DNA of 64,000 nucleotides, taken from Juglans regia (taxonomy: Eukaryota; Streptophyta; Magnoliopsida; Fagales; Juglandaceae). The notes under the pieces were generated by a model that worked only from the letters and a program-made list of their open reading frames with translations, was not told the DNA's origin and made no database searches. Made by a program: the position numbers and the translations under genes. The stretch spans positions 11,218,362 through 11,282,361 of the forward strand of contig NC_049903.1 of NCBI RefSeq assembly GCF_001411555.2, in the 5' to 3' direction. Positions 13,974 through 25,531 of the stretch are shown piece by piece (within the stretch, counting starts at the first letter, position 1; each line of letters opens with the position of its first letter).

Positions 13974-15660
13974 CACTACAAAAAAATAGTCTATTTCCAG
14001 CGATTTTAAGATCACCGCAAAAAAAAAAAAAAAATAGCAGCAAAAGGTCTTTATTTGCGGCAATTTTTAAGTCGCCGTTGAATTTCATCGCAAAAGTGAG
14101 AAATGCTGAGGGAGATTTACTGTTCACTTTTTTATTTTATTTTAATTTATTTTGCGGCGAATTTTATACCTATTGCGGTGATTTTTTTTCGTCACAACAA
14201 AATATTATAACTTTAGTGGCTTTTTATTTCCGTCAAATTTGAGAATCGCCGTGATAGATGATTTTTGTAGCGAATATTGTTGCCGTAAAAGTCATATTTG
14301 GCCAATTAAAACTTATTAGCGGCAAATAATAAGCGCCGGAAAAACTAATAAAATTTAAACCCCCCGTGTTTTTCCTTCGTTCCTTTAATTTCCTCCAGCC
14401 GTCTCCTCCCCCCTCTCGTCTCTCCACAATCTCTCTTCTCTCCCGATCTCCACTCTTCATGCCTCCACGCAGCAGCCATTGCACGCCGCCGTCAACCCAC
14501 TGTTACCATCCACCTCCACCGTCCTTGGCCAACCTAGCCAAGCCCCTCCCTTGCGGCTTCTCTCTCTTCCGCAGATCTTCCTCTCTCTTCTCTTCACCTT
14601 TCAACATGGGTTTGCAGAGCAGCTCCAAATGTTGTTTTCTTCTTCTTCTTCTAAATACATACCTAATATTGGTGTTGGTTTGAGTCAATTATTTAGAATA
14701 TTGCTAAAAAAACAACAATTAAATTTTCAAATTCAAATCTAGTATAGTTTAGGATGTCTTTGATTTTGTAATTGAAAGGTGACATATAAAGTTGCCCACA
14801 TTTACATTTTTTTAATATTCTAATATGTATGTGCAGCCATGTATATTCATGGGCTCTACAAGAGTGACAATTTACTATGTTATTGGTTGTTTTTGTTATT
14901 CTGGATATGTATATTTGCAGTGTTTTGGAAGTGGTGGCAAAGACAACTACTTACCATTGTTGAAAGGCCAAGCTTGCTAATTGTTGAGGAAAAGTAAATT
15001 TTGGATAAATGCAGGTATGGACAAGAGTTTGCATCAGAGCATGCTTGCAAATAAGTCATCAAATTCAAAATGAATGAACGTCGTTGGTGACACTTGTTAT
15101 TGATTTTTAGATCATTTGTAAGTCTGGTTTTATGCTTCCCACCTGTGTAATTGCATTTTTAAGTAAGAACATATAATTTGAATGTATAATACATTTTTTT
15201 TTTTTTATGTATTTTGTTTTTCTACATTTTTTTTTTTTATGAAAAACCTTTTCCGGCGATCAAAATTTGTCGCGAATAATTTTTTTTCGCCATTTTAACT
15301 TCTTTGCGGTGATTACAGATCATTGAAAATAATATTTTTTGGCAAAACTTACCCGCTGGAAATATATAATCGCAACAAGAATTCAAAATCGCCGCAATTG
15401 ACTTTTTTCAACGATTTGATAGTAAATGGAAAGATCATTTTTTTTGATTTTTGAGACAGTTGCGAGAGACAAAAATCGTTGAAAATAGTAATTTTTTGCG
15501 ACGATTTTTACCTATTGCTAAAATTGATAAAAAAAAAAAAGGACATTTTAATTTCGTCGAAGATGCAGTGAATTAAAAATCGCCTAAATACTCAAATGCA
15601 GTGATTAATAGGAATATTTGCGACAAGTTTAAATGCTGAAAAATACCTAATTTGTGCATG
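13974..15660. mobile_element. CACTA-like (En/Spm) element remnant
   Basis: It begins CACTACAAAAAAATAG, the hallmark terminus of CACTA transposons. Many short motifs such as GCGGCAATTTTTAAG, GGCGATC, TTGCGGTGATT and AATCGCCGC follow in both orientations over 13.98-14.35 kb and again over 15.24-15.66 kb, which resembles CACTA subterminal repeat arrays. A CT-rich, GC-richer stretch lies between the arrays (14.36-14.66 kb). I could not find a clean TTTTTGTAGTG right terminus, so the right border and target duplication are unresolved. No transposase was found. Confidence 0.5.
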
Positions 15661-17162
15661 CATCTCTCCCCCAATAATGGAAGTTGTTTTTAGTCAAGAG
15701 GGGGGAGAAAAATGTTTTAGTGATGAGAGAAGTCCTTCCAATTATATTTAGATATTAGTAGTAACTAGTACTTAATTCACAGCTAGCATTGACTAAGATT
15801 ATGGTTTATTTGACACCATTCCTCTCACATGTTCATGAAGAACTGGAATCGAGACTCGAGACTAGTGCTCTTCTTTTTACCTCCCCCTGCATGGGTAGAA
15901 CAAAATGTTCATGATAACATACATATATATCATGGGTAGGAAACGGACAGAAAGCAGAAGAAATTCATGAGGAAAAAAAAACCAGTTTGAGGTTCCACTT
16001 TTTGACAAGTGTGGTTATAATAAAGAATATCTTTGTACCTCACCGATCGAAGACCCAAAAAGAAATTACCTTTGTGCATGCATTATAGCTACACCTTTCT
16101 TCATAGGTCATCAAGGAAACCCTAGCTAGGGATCCACTGCTTCAACCGATCGAGTCATCACTAAATTGAGGGAGAAAACAACTATTATGGTCAAATTAAG
16201 GAAAAAAAAAAAAAACAAGATTCATTAATTAGAAGCCTAACTTTGGTCTTAGTATTGAAAATAAATATTAATTAAAATGGAAATATTATATATGGTCCCA
16301 TGCATGGAACGACCTGCTTGCTGCAATCTTATAAATTCCAGCTTGAAGATTCAATTCATGAGATGGACACAAAAACCTAAAAGTCTTCTGTAATAAGGGT
16401 ATCCAAAACAGTGCACACATGAAATGGGTGGACCAAATGAAAGATAGATGGATGGAAAATTCTATCTCATCTATCATTATTCAATAAAATATCTATCTCC
16501 TCATCCATGCACCTTATAATGTTCATAATCCTTTTGCATGTTCTTCTTCTCCATTGTTTCTCAAAGTTGGTTCCTTAGCTATCTTTGTCAAAATTTATGG
16601 CCGAATCATATCAACAAGAACAGGAAAGGGCTAAAGTCAAAAAGACTATGTAAGAGGAAGTGCTAAACCAGGCCTTACCCTTTTCCATTCTTGCAATGGA
16701 AACTCCCCATCCCTACATCTTTCCCATGTGAAGAATCATTGAAACCATATTTCCCCTTTTTTTTTTTTTTTCCCATATTCTTGAGTTTAAATTTTGAATC
16801 ACTAACTATATATATATTTTTTCTCTTTTTCTGAGCACAACATGATAATGGGTGCCCACCCCTCCTACTTTCTTTATCTTTCTTAGCAAACAAGCATTTA
16901 TTTGATAAACATATATCTATTTATCACTTTTATGAAACTATATATCTATTTCTATTGGTAAATAATAAATAGACCAATCTTATCTTTCATGCTTGATTTT
17001 TTTTTTTAATTCTCAATCATATTGTTAAGAGAATATTGACTGTTCATTTAAATGATTGAGAAATAAAACTATCAAAGATGTGCAATTTAAGTATTTCTCT
17101 AGAAAGTGAAATCTATGAATTTTAATTACTTGGGACTTTAATGTTACCATGAGTGAAAATTA

Positions 17163-17355
17163 AGGACTCACTTGGATAATGAAATGAGATGATATAGTTT
17201 TAGATGAGTTGAATAAAATATTATTTTTTAATATTATTATTATTTTAAAATTAAAAAAAAATTAAATTATTTATTATATTTTATATAAAAAATTAAAAAA
17301 ATTTATAATAATAAGATAAAATAAATCGAAAATGTTCTGTATTCAAACGATGCGT
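17163..17355. mobile_element. MITE, ~200 bp family, copy B
   Basis: The orientation is opposite to copy A. It starts near CACTTGGATAATGAAATGAGATG, has the GAATAAAATATTATT core and the TTATTATATTTTATATAAAA block, and ends ATTCAAACGATGC. The termini have diverged. It sits about 430 bp before the predicted ARF6 TATA box. Confidence 0.55.
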
Positions 17356-17783
17356 AAAGCTATATCCTGCAATGGTAGGAAGTAATTTTTTTACACTATT
17401 GTAAGTTGGACTCACCAAGTTGGGCCATCTTTATATGGTCGAGTACCAACTTGCAATTTGCAACAGCAGCCATCAGCGTACTGTGCAGACAGTGCTAGCT
17501 AATCATTCCATGCACGTTAAATTCAAAAGGAAATTACATACACTTTTCCTTTTCAAAGGAAAAAGAAGGAAAGAAATAATGCAGCTCTCTCTAACATATA
17601 TATATATATATATGAAATTCAGAAGAAAATAAATTATATTAAAAAAAACAGAGTATTTTTTTGTGTGAAGATGGTAGGTATGGTAAAATTGTTCAACTCG
17701 GAGCCTTGTTTTATTATCTTTCCTAAAGTGGTCTGCAACTCTGAGATGAGAACGAAAAGTCGCTAAACAATTCTTCCTCTCTC

Positions 17784-17790
17784 TATAAAA
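17784..17790 (+). promoter_or_regulatory. ARF6: Candidate TATA box of ARF6
   Basis: The string TATAAAA follows a CT-rich tract about 1.1 kb before the ATG. That predicts transcription from roughly 17,815, giving a leader of about 1.08 kb. Only the motif and its position support this; other TA-rich sites are close by. Confidence 0.35.
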
Positions 17791-17814
17791 AAATATATAT
17801 ATATATATATGACA

Positions 17815-18899
17815 CACCCTCTCTCTCTCATGAGTCTATGCTTTTTCTTTTTCCTGGTATAAAAAAGACACCGAAAAATAATGGCGGTTGTATGTTGATT
17901 GATTGGAGGATCAGAGAGAGAAAGGAAGTGGTAAAGCAATAGTGATAGCATAGCCACCGCGCAGTAGTAGTAGTAGTAGAGGACTGGTAGTACTACTACC
18001 ACCACCACCACAAGAATCAGCAGTCCTCCATTTCCATTTGTAGAAACACCGAGTCGGATTGGCTCAAACTCTGAAGCCAGGACCCAAAAAAAAAAAAAAA
18101 AAAAAATGCTCTGCAAGACATGGGTAACGATGTTTTGAACAGTTGAGTTTCTTATCAAGTAACTTCAGTCTGCTCTAGAAAATGCTTGCCCTGGCTGTTC
18201 GCCTGTAACTCTCTTCTGGGTTGGTTCTGTATGGGGATCTGGTTTTTTCTGGGATTCACACCGAAGCCAGCTTTGGGGCATTAAGGCTGAGATCTGGTCT
18301 CTCTGTGGCGTACTTGTCTGTTTTAGTTTGTGGGTTGTCTTGGTTTTGTGCCAAAAATAAAATCGGTTATCTGAGATTGGGTCGATTGGGTGCTGGAACC
18401 AGTCAACTCTCGAGCTGTAAACCAAGCTTTTTTGTAAGAGGTTGAACGAGTGACTTGAGGTTTGGAGCTGAATGTTGAGGTTTATTTGCTGAAGATTGTA
18501 GCATGAAGTCGTGGATTTGCAGTTGGATTCTTTGGGGGTTGTGGGTCAGGACTGTAAGGAGCGGATGAGGCTGAAGTCGATAGTGCTTTGCAGTGGAACC
18601 GGCTTCGGTTGAAGATTCAGGAGGGGGTTTAGTATAGGCTTGGCTTTGCATAAAGGTTCATACTCTGTAATCTTGTTCTCAGCTTTGTCCTCTTCAATGG
18701 GTTTTGGGTTTTGAATGGTAGGGAAAGGTAAAGATATGCTACTGTGCAGTATAGGGAAAGCAGTTGAAAGGATTATTCAGCAGTCTCGGAGTTTTTCTGC
18801 GGGTAATTTGGTGCTTAATAGTTTTGGTTAAGGGTGGGTTGGATAGTTAGTTGTGAGCTCAAGCTTGACGTTTAAAGTACTTTTGGATCATCCCCAGAA
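17815..18899 (+). promoter_or_regulatory. ARF6: ARF6 long 5' leader with several upstream ORFs
   Basis: The leader before the main ATG contains a series of ATG-initiated short frames: 18182-18208, 18231-18284, 18472-18492, 18503-18568, 18565-18612 (overlapping the previous one) and 18715-18831 (38 codons). All end before the main start at 18900. In Arabidopsis several ARF mRNAs have uORF-bearing leaders whose translation depends on reinitiation factors such as eIF3h and RPL24; this is known from the family and inferred here. The transcription start is not mapped, and a leader intron that removes some uORFs cannot be excluded. Confidence 0.6.
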
Positions 18900-21800
18900 A
18901 TGAGGCACTCTGCAGCTGGTCTTAGTCCTCAAACCCAGGAAGGTATGCTAAATTTTTCTTGCGGATTTGGTACTTCCTTTTATTTTTAGTCTCTCGCTCA
19001 CTTTCTTTCTTACCAATTTTCTAGGAAAGTTCATTTTTTGAGGGTTTAGACTTGAGTCCCGGGGGGTTCAGTGGTTTACTTATACAAGTTGGTATGTCCA
19101 TGGGGGTTCAGTGGCTTCCTGGAAAGAGTAGCAAAGACATAAGAAGTAAAGATGTTAAAAATTCAAGACAGCGGATAATTCCGTTTAAATTAAGCTTTTG
19201 TTTCTTACTCCTTTTTCTTTTTGTTTCTTGGACCCCAGAATTGCTTGAAACTTAGCATTTACTGCTGTAGTTTCTTTCCTCTTCTCCCAATTCTGAACAA
19301 CAAAAGGTTAATTTGGCTGAATCTAGCTAAATTGTTGTCTGCTTCCCGCCCTTTGGAATTTGGCTGTGTTGTAGCCAGAATCTGGTAACTTAATTTGGTT
19401 CTGGAACCTAACGTTTGACATGAGCTCAATGAAGCCATGCTGATGGAAGATTCTTTTAATAGTAATGGATTATTCTCCTTAATTGGTGGGTATAATATCC
19501 AGATTTACAATTACATGTATTCTTCTTGAAACTTGTTCCACTGAAACTATTTTTGCAGGGGAGAAGAGAGTTCTAAATTCTGAACTCTGGCATGCTTGTG
19601 CGGGTCCTCTCGTTTCACTACCGGCTGCAGGAAGCCGTGTTGTTTATTTCCCCCAGGGTCATAGTGAGCAGGTTGGTATGTGTGAGCATAGATTTAGTTA
19701 CTGCAGTAATGGATTTTGAAGCTGATCCTCTTAAATGGGTGCGCGAGTTTTGCTTGAAATCCTTGAGATTGAAGATTTCCTGTTTCTTCCTGCCACACCT
19801 CTCCCCTTGTTTCTTTTGGTTGGAGTTAATCATTTTGAGCATGAAAATATAAGCACACAGTTGACTAGTTTGATAATATGCAAGTATGGGAAATGAAACG
19901 TGTAGCAATTGATGCAAGGCTATGTCTTAAGTTGATTCACCCCATATATATTGCGCAAATATAATTATTATTTTTTTACATATAGGGGATATGATTCTTT
20001 TATTAAAAAGCACAAAAGATGCAACCTAAATACACACAAAATATGCAAGAGTGATCCATATCTAGAAGAAGAAACATATACAAGAAAATCATGTAAATTT
20101 ATTCATTAAAGTCTAATTGCACATGTATAAATTAAATGAGTACTTTGTATATAAATGCTTATGGCAGTTGAGTGTTGATTATTAAGTTTATACATATCTA
20201 TTGCTTCTTTTAGGAAGATTAGAAAAATGAAAAAAAAGGACACATGACTAAAAATACATGGTTGTAATAGAGGGAGAGATTATATGTGAATTACAAGGCA
20301 TCAATCGAAAAAGAAAAGATGCTATTGATGAAAAACCGGTAGAGGACTTGCATGCAAATAATGGGACAAAAGTTATATTAAATATCATAATGAAGGGGTC
20401 CACAAATTTAGAGGTGGTCATGTGTAATAAGGGGGGAAAATGTAGAGGCAGCCATGTGTATATATAATGGGGGAAAGTTGTAGGTTATATGTCACTACTA
20501 AGGGTTCAGAAATCCAGAAAGTTTTATTTTTTTTGGGGGTGTGGGGGGGAACGCGTCCCCCTTCTCTGCCACTGTTTCTGCTGGTATTTTTCCCTTTCTC
20601 TTGAGCTTCAGTCAATTTCAACCCTATCTTGTCTTTTCCTTGTTATTTGTTTGTAATTGGTAATCGTGACTGTAGGTAAAAATTGTTGTGTGTTAATTGT
20701 TGAAGATAGACATGCTACTTATTTCTTTTAAAAGCCAGAATCTTTATTATGAGGTTGAAATCCGTACATGTAACCTTTCTAAGACCAGAAGTATCTCAAT
20801 GCTACAATGTAGGTTGCTGCATCAACCAACAGGGAAGTTGATGCCCATATTCCTAACTACCCAAGTTTGCCTCCACAACTTATCTGTCAACTTCACAATG
20901 TGACCATGCATGTGAGTGTTTTTTAGTTTTATTGGTTCTGGTTTTCTGTACATTCCTGTAGGCCTGTGCCTAATGGCTCTAAATTTGTGTAACTTCAGGC
21001 AGATATTGAGACAGATGAAGTATACGCACAGATGACCTTGCAGCCACTGAATCTGGTATGCTGCTGTGTGTTGATTGGTGTTTCGATTTGTTCCTTATTG
21101 ACCGGTTCACATTTTGATAATGATCTTAATCTGCAGCAAGAGCAAAAGGATGCCTACCTCCCAGCAGAGTTGGGCACCCCCAGCAAGCAGCCAACAAATT
21201 ATTTTTGTAAAACCTTGACAGCCAGCGACACAAGCACTCATGGAGGTTTCTCTGTTCCTCGCCGAGCAGCTGAAAAAGTGTTCCCTCCACTGGTAATGCT
21301 TTTGAACTGTATGAGTATAATCATCAAATTTTTTCTATTCTGTGGTTCACAATCTCTTATTTTGTTTCTAACACGGTAATTCTGACCTTCAGGACTTCTC
21401 CCAGCAGCCTCCAGCACAAGAGTTAATTGCAAGGGATCTGCATGATAATGAATGGAAATTTAGACATATATTTCGTGGTATGTTTTTTCAGAAGACCATT
21501 ATTATTATTATTATTTTTTGGTTTTCAAGTTTTTGAAATCCTGTTCATAATATAAAAGAGAAGCAATCAGCTGATGGTGAGAATTAAGCTTAAATCCTTA
21601 GTAATCAGTATAAGCTACCTGTCTAGACTTTTGTAGTGTGCTTTTTGGGCTAATTTCAGTCTTTGTAAGGCTGTTTATAATGTGTCATGGAAGTTTGTTG
21701 TTCTTTCCACTAAATTAAGAAATTAGATTCATTTGCAAGTTACAATAAACACTCATTCATGTTATTTTCCTTCATGCAGGCCAGCCGAAAAGGCACCTCC

Positions 21801-24800
21801 TTACGACAGGATGGAGTGTATTTGTAAGTGCTAAAAGACTTGTTGCTGGCGACTCTGTGCTTTTTATCTGGTAGGCAGTTTGCTAATCCTCCAGTTTTCT
21901 GTAATAATTGTTTGTTAATATCCCCGTGACCTGAAAAATTTATCTGGGTGATCCAAGCTATGTAACTTATTCATTGCCCTTGACAGTCATAAATATATGG
22001 CAATAGGTGCAGAGGAAAACCCAATATATGATATGTTGAGCTAAAACTCCCCTTTGATAGACTTGCTGAGAATAATTTCCAGCCACTGCATCCTGGACTT
22101 TTATTTGGTGTAGGCATAGAGATTGCATTTTTCTTTTGCTCTTTCTTCATTTTGACCCCTGAAATTTTTTAAATATTACAACTAAGGTCTGATTGATGTC
22201 TTTCCCTTCATCAGGAATGAAAAGAATCAATTACTTCTTGGCATCCGGCGAGCTAATCGACCACAAACTGTGATGCCTTCATCAGTTCTATCCAGTGATA
22301 GCATGCACTTAGGCCTTCTTGCTGCTGCCGCTCATGCAGCTGCAACAAACAGCCGTTTCACGATATTCTATAACCCAAGGTAGGATTAATCGTCAGTGTT
22401 TTGGAAGATTTAATTAATGGTTTCCTTTAAATTCACATTTAACTTTAATTCTTAATTCAGGGCTAGTCCGTCAGAATTTGTCATACCACTGGCCAAGTAC
22501 GTTAAAGCAGTCTATCATACTCGTGTTTCGGTCGGCATGCGCTTTAGGATGCTGTTTGAAACAGAAGAATCAAGTGTCCGTCGGTAGGTCTCAGACTCTA
22601 GTTAGTCACTATGTTTGTGCCTTTTTCCTAGACTACAATTGTAATAAATATCTCAATTTAGAGACCCAACCGTGATATGTTATTTCATGGAATATTTACA
22701 GAGTAAAATTAATTGTAACTTTGTGGTACATTCTAGACTGTCAGGAGTGCTTTTACAAATGCTCTTTAGTAAACTATGATTTGGTTTGATATGGAGTTCA
22801 TAGTAACACTTTGGATTGAGCTCCCATTTAATGCCTTCATGATCCACATATTGTTGTCTACTTCAGTTTTATTATTCTTTTCTTGATCTGATAAATATCT
22901 TTAGAAGACATTAACTTATAAGTGTGAAAATATAGACTAACCATAACACATTATTATCCAGTTACATGGGTACGATAACCGGCATAAGTGACTTGGATCC
23001 TGTTAGGTGGTCAAATTCACATTGGCGCTCTGTCAAGGTTTGTTGAGAACAGCTATTTTTATTGTATGAATTAGTGAAAAGTTTCCTTCAGATTGTTAGA
23101 TCCAATTGAGAATGTCTCTGACCTGATTATTGCAGGTTGGCTGGGATGAATCCACAGCAGGGGAGAGACAGCCAAGGGTGTCCCTATGGGAGATTGAACC
23201 ATTGACAACGTTCCCCATGTACCCATCTCCATTTCCTCTCAGGCTTAAGCGAACTTGGCAACCAGGATTTCCATCTTTCCATGGTACTGTGGTAGTCATA
23301 CATATATGCTGACATGCTATGAGAGTTTCAAGTTCCGCTTTTATCTCCCCTCCCTCCTGGACAGCCGTTTCATTTAACCATCATAGTTTAGGTTGCGAGT
23401 TTCAACTCATTTATTAATTTTATTGTGTTATTCTCCCAGGCATTAAGGAGGAGGATCTGGGAATTAATTCTCCTCTTATGTGGCTACGAGGAGATAATGG
23501 AGATCGTGGAATCCAACCTTTGAACTTTCAGGGAATTGGGGTCACACCATGGATTCAACCAAGGCTTGATGCTTCCATGCTTGGTTTGCATACTGATATG
23601 TATCAAGCTATGGCTGCTGCTGCACTTCAGGAGATGAGAGCCGTAGATCCTTCTAAACCATCACATACATCCCTTCTGCAATTCCAGCAACCACAGAATC
23701 TCCAAAGTAGGTCTTCTGCGTTGATGCAGCCCCAGATGGTGCAGCAGTCACAATCTCAGCAGGCCTTTCAGCAAGGTGTTCAAGAAAACCAGCATCAATC
23801 TCACTCTCAGGGTCAAACTCAATCACAGCTTCTCCAGCAACAGTTGCATCAGCACTCATTCAATAGTCAGCAGCAGCAGCAACAACAACAACAGCAGCAA
23901 CTACTTGGCCATCAACAGATTTCAAGTACTGTCTCTACGATATCACAGTTTGCTTCATCCTCTCAATCTCATTCACCATCCTTGCAAGCAATCTCTTCGC
24001 TATGCCAACAGCAGAGTTTTTCTGATTCAAATGGGAATCCTGTGACCAGCCCAATTGTTTCTCCTCTACACAGTCTTTTGGGTTCATATCCCCAGGATGA
24101 ATCAACCCACCTTCTCAACCTTTCAAGAACTAACTCGTTGATTCCTTCTGCTGCTTGGCCATCAAAACGAGCTGCGGTTGAACCTCTTCTTTCTCCTGTA
24201 GCTACTCAGTGTGCTTTGCCCCAAGTGGAGAAGTTGGGTCTGCCCCAGACTAATATCTCTCCAAATTCTATTTCATTGCCACCTTTTCCTGGTAGGGAGT
24301 GCTCCATTGACCAAGGAGGTACTGACCCTCAGAGCCATCTTCTATTTGGTGTTAATATAGAGCCGTCATCTCTTCTAATGCAAAATGGGATGTCAGGTCT
24401 TAGGGGAGTTGGCAGCGAGAGCGAGTCCACAACCATACCCTTTTCTTCTTCTAATTATATGAGTACTGCAGGCACTGATTTCTCTCTAAATCCAGCGATG
24501 ACACCTTCCAGTTGCATCGATGAATCTAGTTTCCTGCAGTCACCAGAAAATGTGGGCCAAGTAAACCCACAAACAAGAGCCTTTGTTAAGGTGGGCTGTC
24601 TTCTTGAATTTACATAATGAATTGTTGTTTTTTATTATAGGCCCGCAATCTGTTATATCAGATCTATTATACACGCAATCTGTTATATCAGATCTATTAT
24701 ACACTATCTATTATCTTATCTATGTGCATTTTGATCTGTCACTGATTTGAGTCATGTAAATATTGACAGGTTTACAAGTCGGGGTCCTTTGGTAGGTCAC

Positions 24801-25531
24801 TGGATATCACCAAATTTAGTAGTTATCATGAATTGCGCGGTGAGCTAGCTCGTATGTTTGGCCTTGAAGGCGAGTTGGAGGACCCTCAGAGATCAGGCTG
24901 GCAGCTTGTATTTGTCGACCGGGAGAATGATGTTCTTCTGCTCGGCGATGACCCCTGGCCGTGAGTTTCACACCTTTTATGTTGTTTGTTTTCTAAAATA
25001 AAAAGAATTCAAGAAGCCTAGAAATACTTTTAAAGTTATCTGGGAACATAAGTTTGTGGATTATAGGCAGCGGCTTGCGTCTCAAAGCTTAAGACTCTAA
25101 TTTACTTGGGTAGACATCTGATATCGTAAATTTTCTGACATGTTTCACAAGTAAATGGAATAGAAATGTATCAAAATACATACTAACGTGATCATGTGAA
25201 ATGGTTTAAGATAATACAAGTGTGTGATGTTGTAAATGGTTGTCATTCTATCAATAGAAATATTTGGAAAAGTTCTATCTTGACTTTACTCTCAATTAGC
25301 GAATCCTGATAAGTTTATACTTTTTACTCCAGGGAATTTGTAAACAGTGTGTGGTGTATCAAGATCCTGTCACCCCAGGAAGTGCAGCAAATGGACAGGC
25401 GAGACTCAGAGCTTCTGAACTCAGTACCAATTCAGAGGCTGTCTAATACCGGCTGCGATGACTATGCAAACCGGCAGGACTCAAGAAATTTGAGCTCTGG
25501 GATAACGTCTGTGGGGTCTCTCGAGTACTGA
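18900..25531 (+). CDS. ARF6: Auxin response factor 6-like transcription activator (14 coding exons, 898 aa)
   Basis: Coding exons: 18900-18942, 19559-19671, 20813-20911, 20999-21055, 21137-21292, 21393-21477, 21780-21870, 22215-22379, 22461-22583, 22962-23037, 23136-23283, 23440-24590, 24770-24960, 25333-25531. All introns are GT..AG, the phases join, and the sum is 2697 nt. The protein starts [20 protein letters not shown]. The B3 DNA-binding domain begins at the [20 protein letters not shown] motif (about residues 127-230). The ARF dimerisation region follows to about 340, then a glutamine-rich middle region (386-769) with an 11-residue poly-Q, typical of activating ARFs. The C-terminal PB1 domain has Lys772 and the acidic [14 protein letters not shown] motif (819-832). 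The [14 protein letters not shown] segment resembles ARF6 more than ARF8. The product is nuclear; it binds TGTCTC-type auxin elements and is repressed by Aux/IAA proteins. In Arabidopsis, ARF6 promotes flower maturation and cell elongation. The gene looks intact. Confidence 0.96.
23869..23901 (+). repeat. ARF6: CAG/CAA tract encoding poly-Q in ARF6 exon 12
   Basis: Eleven consecutive glutamine codons mix CAG and CAA, which should limit slippage. They lie in the Q-rich middle region. Length polymorphism between alleles is likely, but that is inference. Confidence 0.9.
24644..24703 (+). repeat. Perfect 30 bp tandem duplication in ARF6 intron 12
   Basis: Two identical 30 bp units lie at 24644-24673 and 24674-24703, each starting CGCAATCTG and ending TTATACA. 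They sit 53 bp after the exon 12 donor. Perfect identity implies a recent duplication. Confidence 0.95.
24889..24909 (+). promoter_or_regulatory. ARF6: miR167 target site in ARF6 exon 13
   Basis: The 21-nt stretch contains GATCAGGCTGGCAGCTTG and is largely complementary to the conserved plant miR167 (5' part UGAAGCUGCCAGC). It encodes the RSGWQLV segment of the PB1 domain (residues 810-816). miR167 cleavage of ARF6 and ARF8 mRNAs is well established in Arabidopsis; that it works here is inferred from site conservation. Confidence 0.93.

Larger units (their letters stand above)
13362..17783. other. Intergenic region upstream of ARF6
   Basis: No coding gene can be supported. It contains a CACTA-like repeat (13.97-15.66 kb), one MITE copy (17.16-17.36 kb) and the presumed distal promoter of ARF6. 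Short frames around 14.37-14.74 kb are proline/serine-rich or leucine-rich low-complexity sequence inside the repeat. Confidence 0.65.

Noticed and set aside
14366..14742. Overlapping frames of 87-105 codons
   Set aside because: Low-complexity Ser/Pro/Leu-rich translations within the CACTA-like repeat.
18221..18445. 74-codon frame in the ARF6 leader
   Set aside because: It begins at TTG and not ATG. The ATG frame at 18231 is much shorter and was reported instead.
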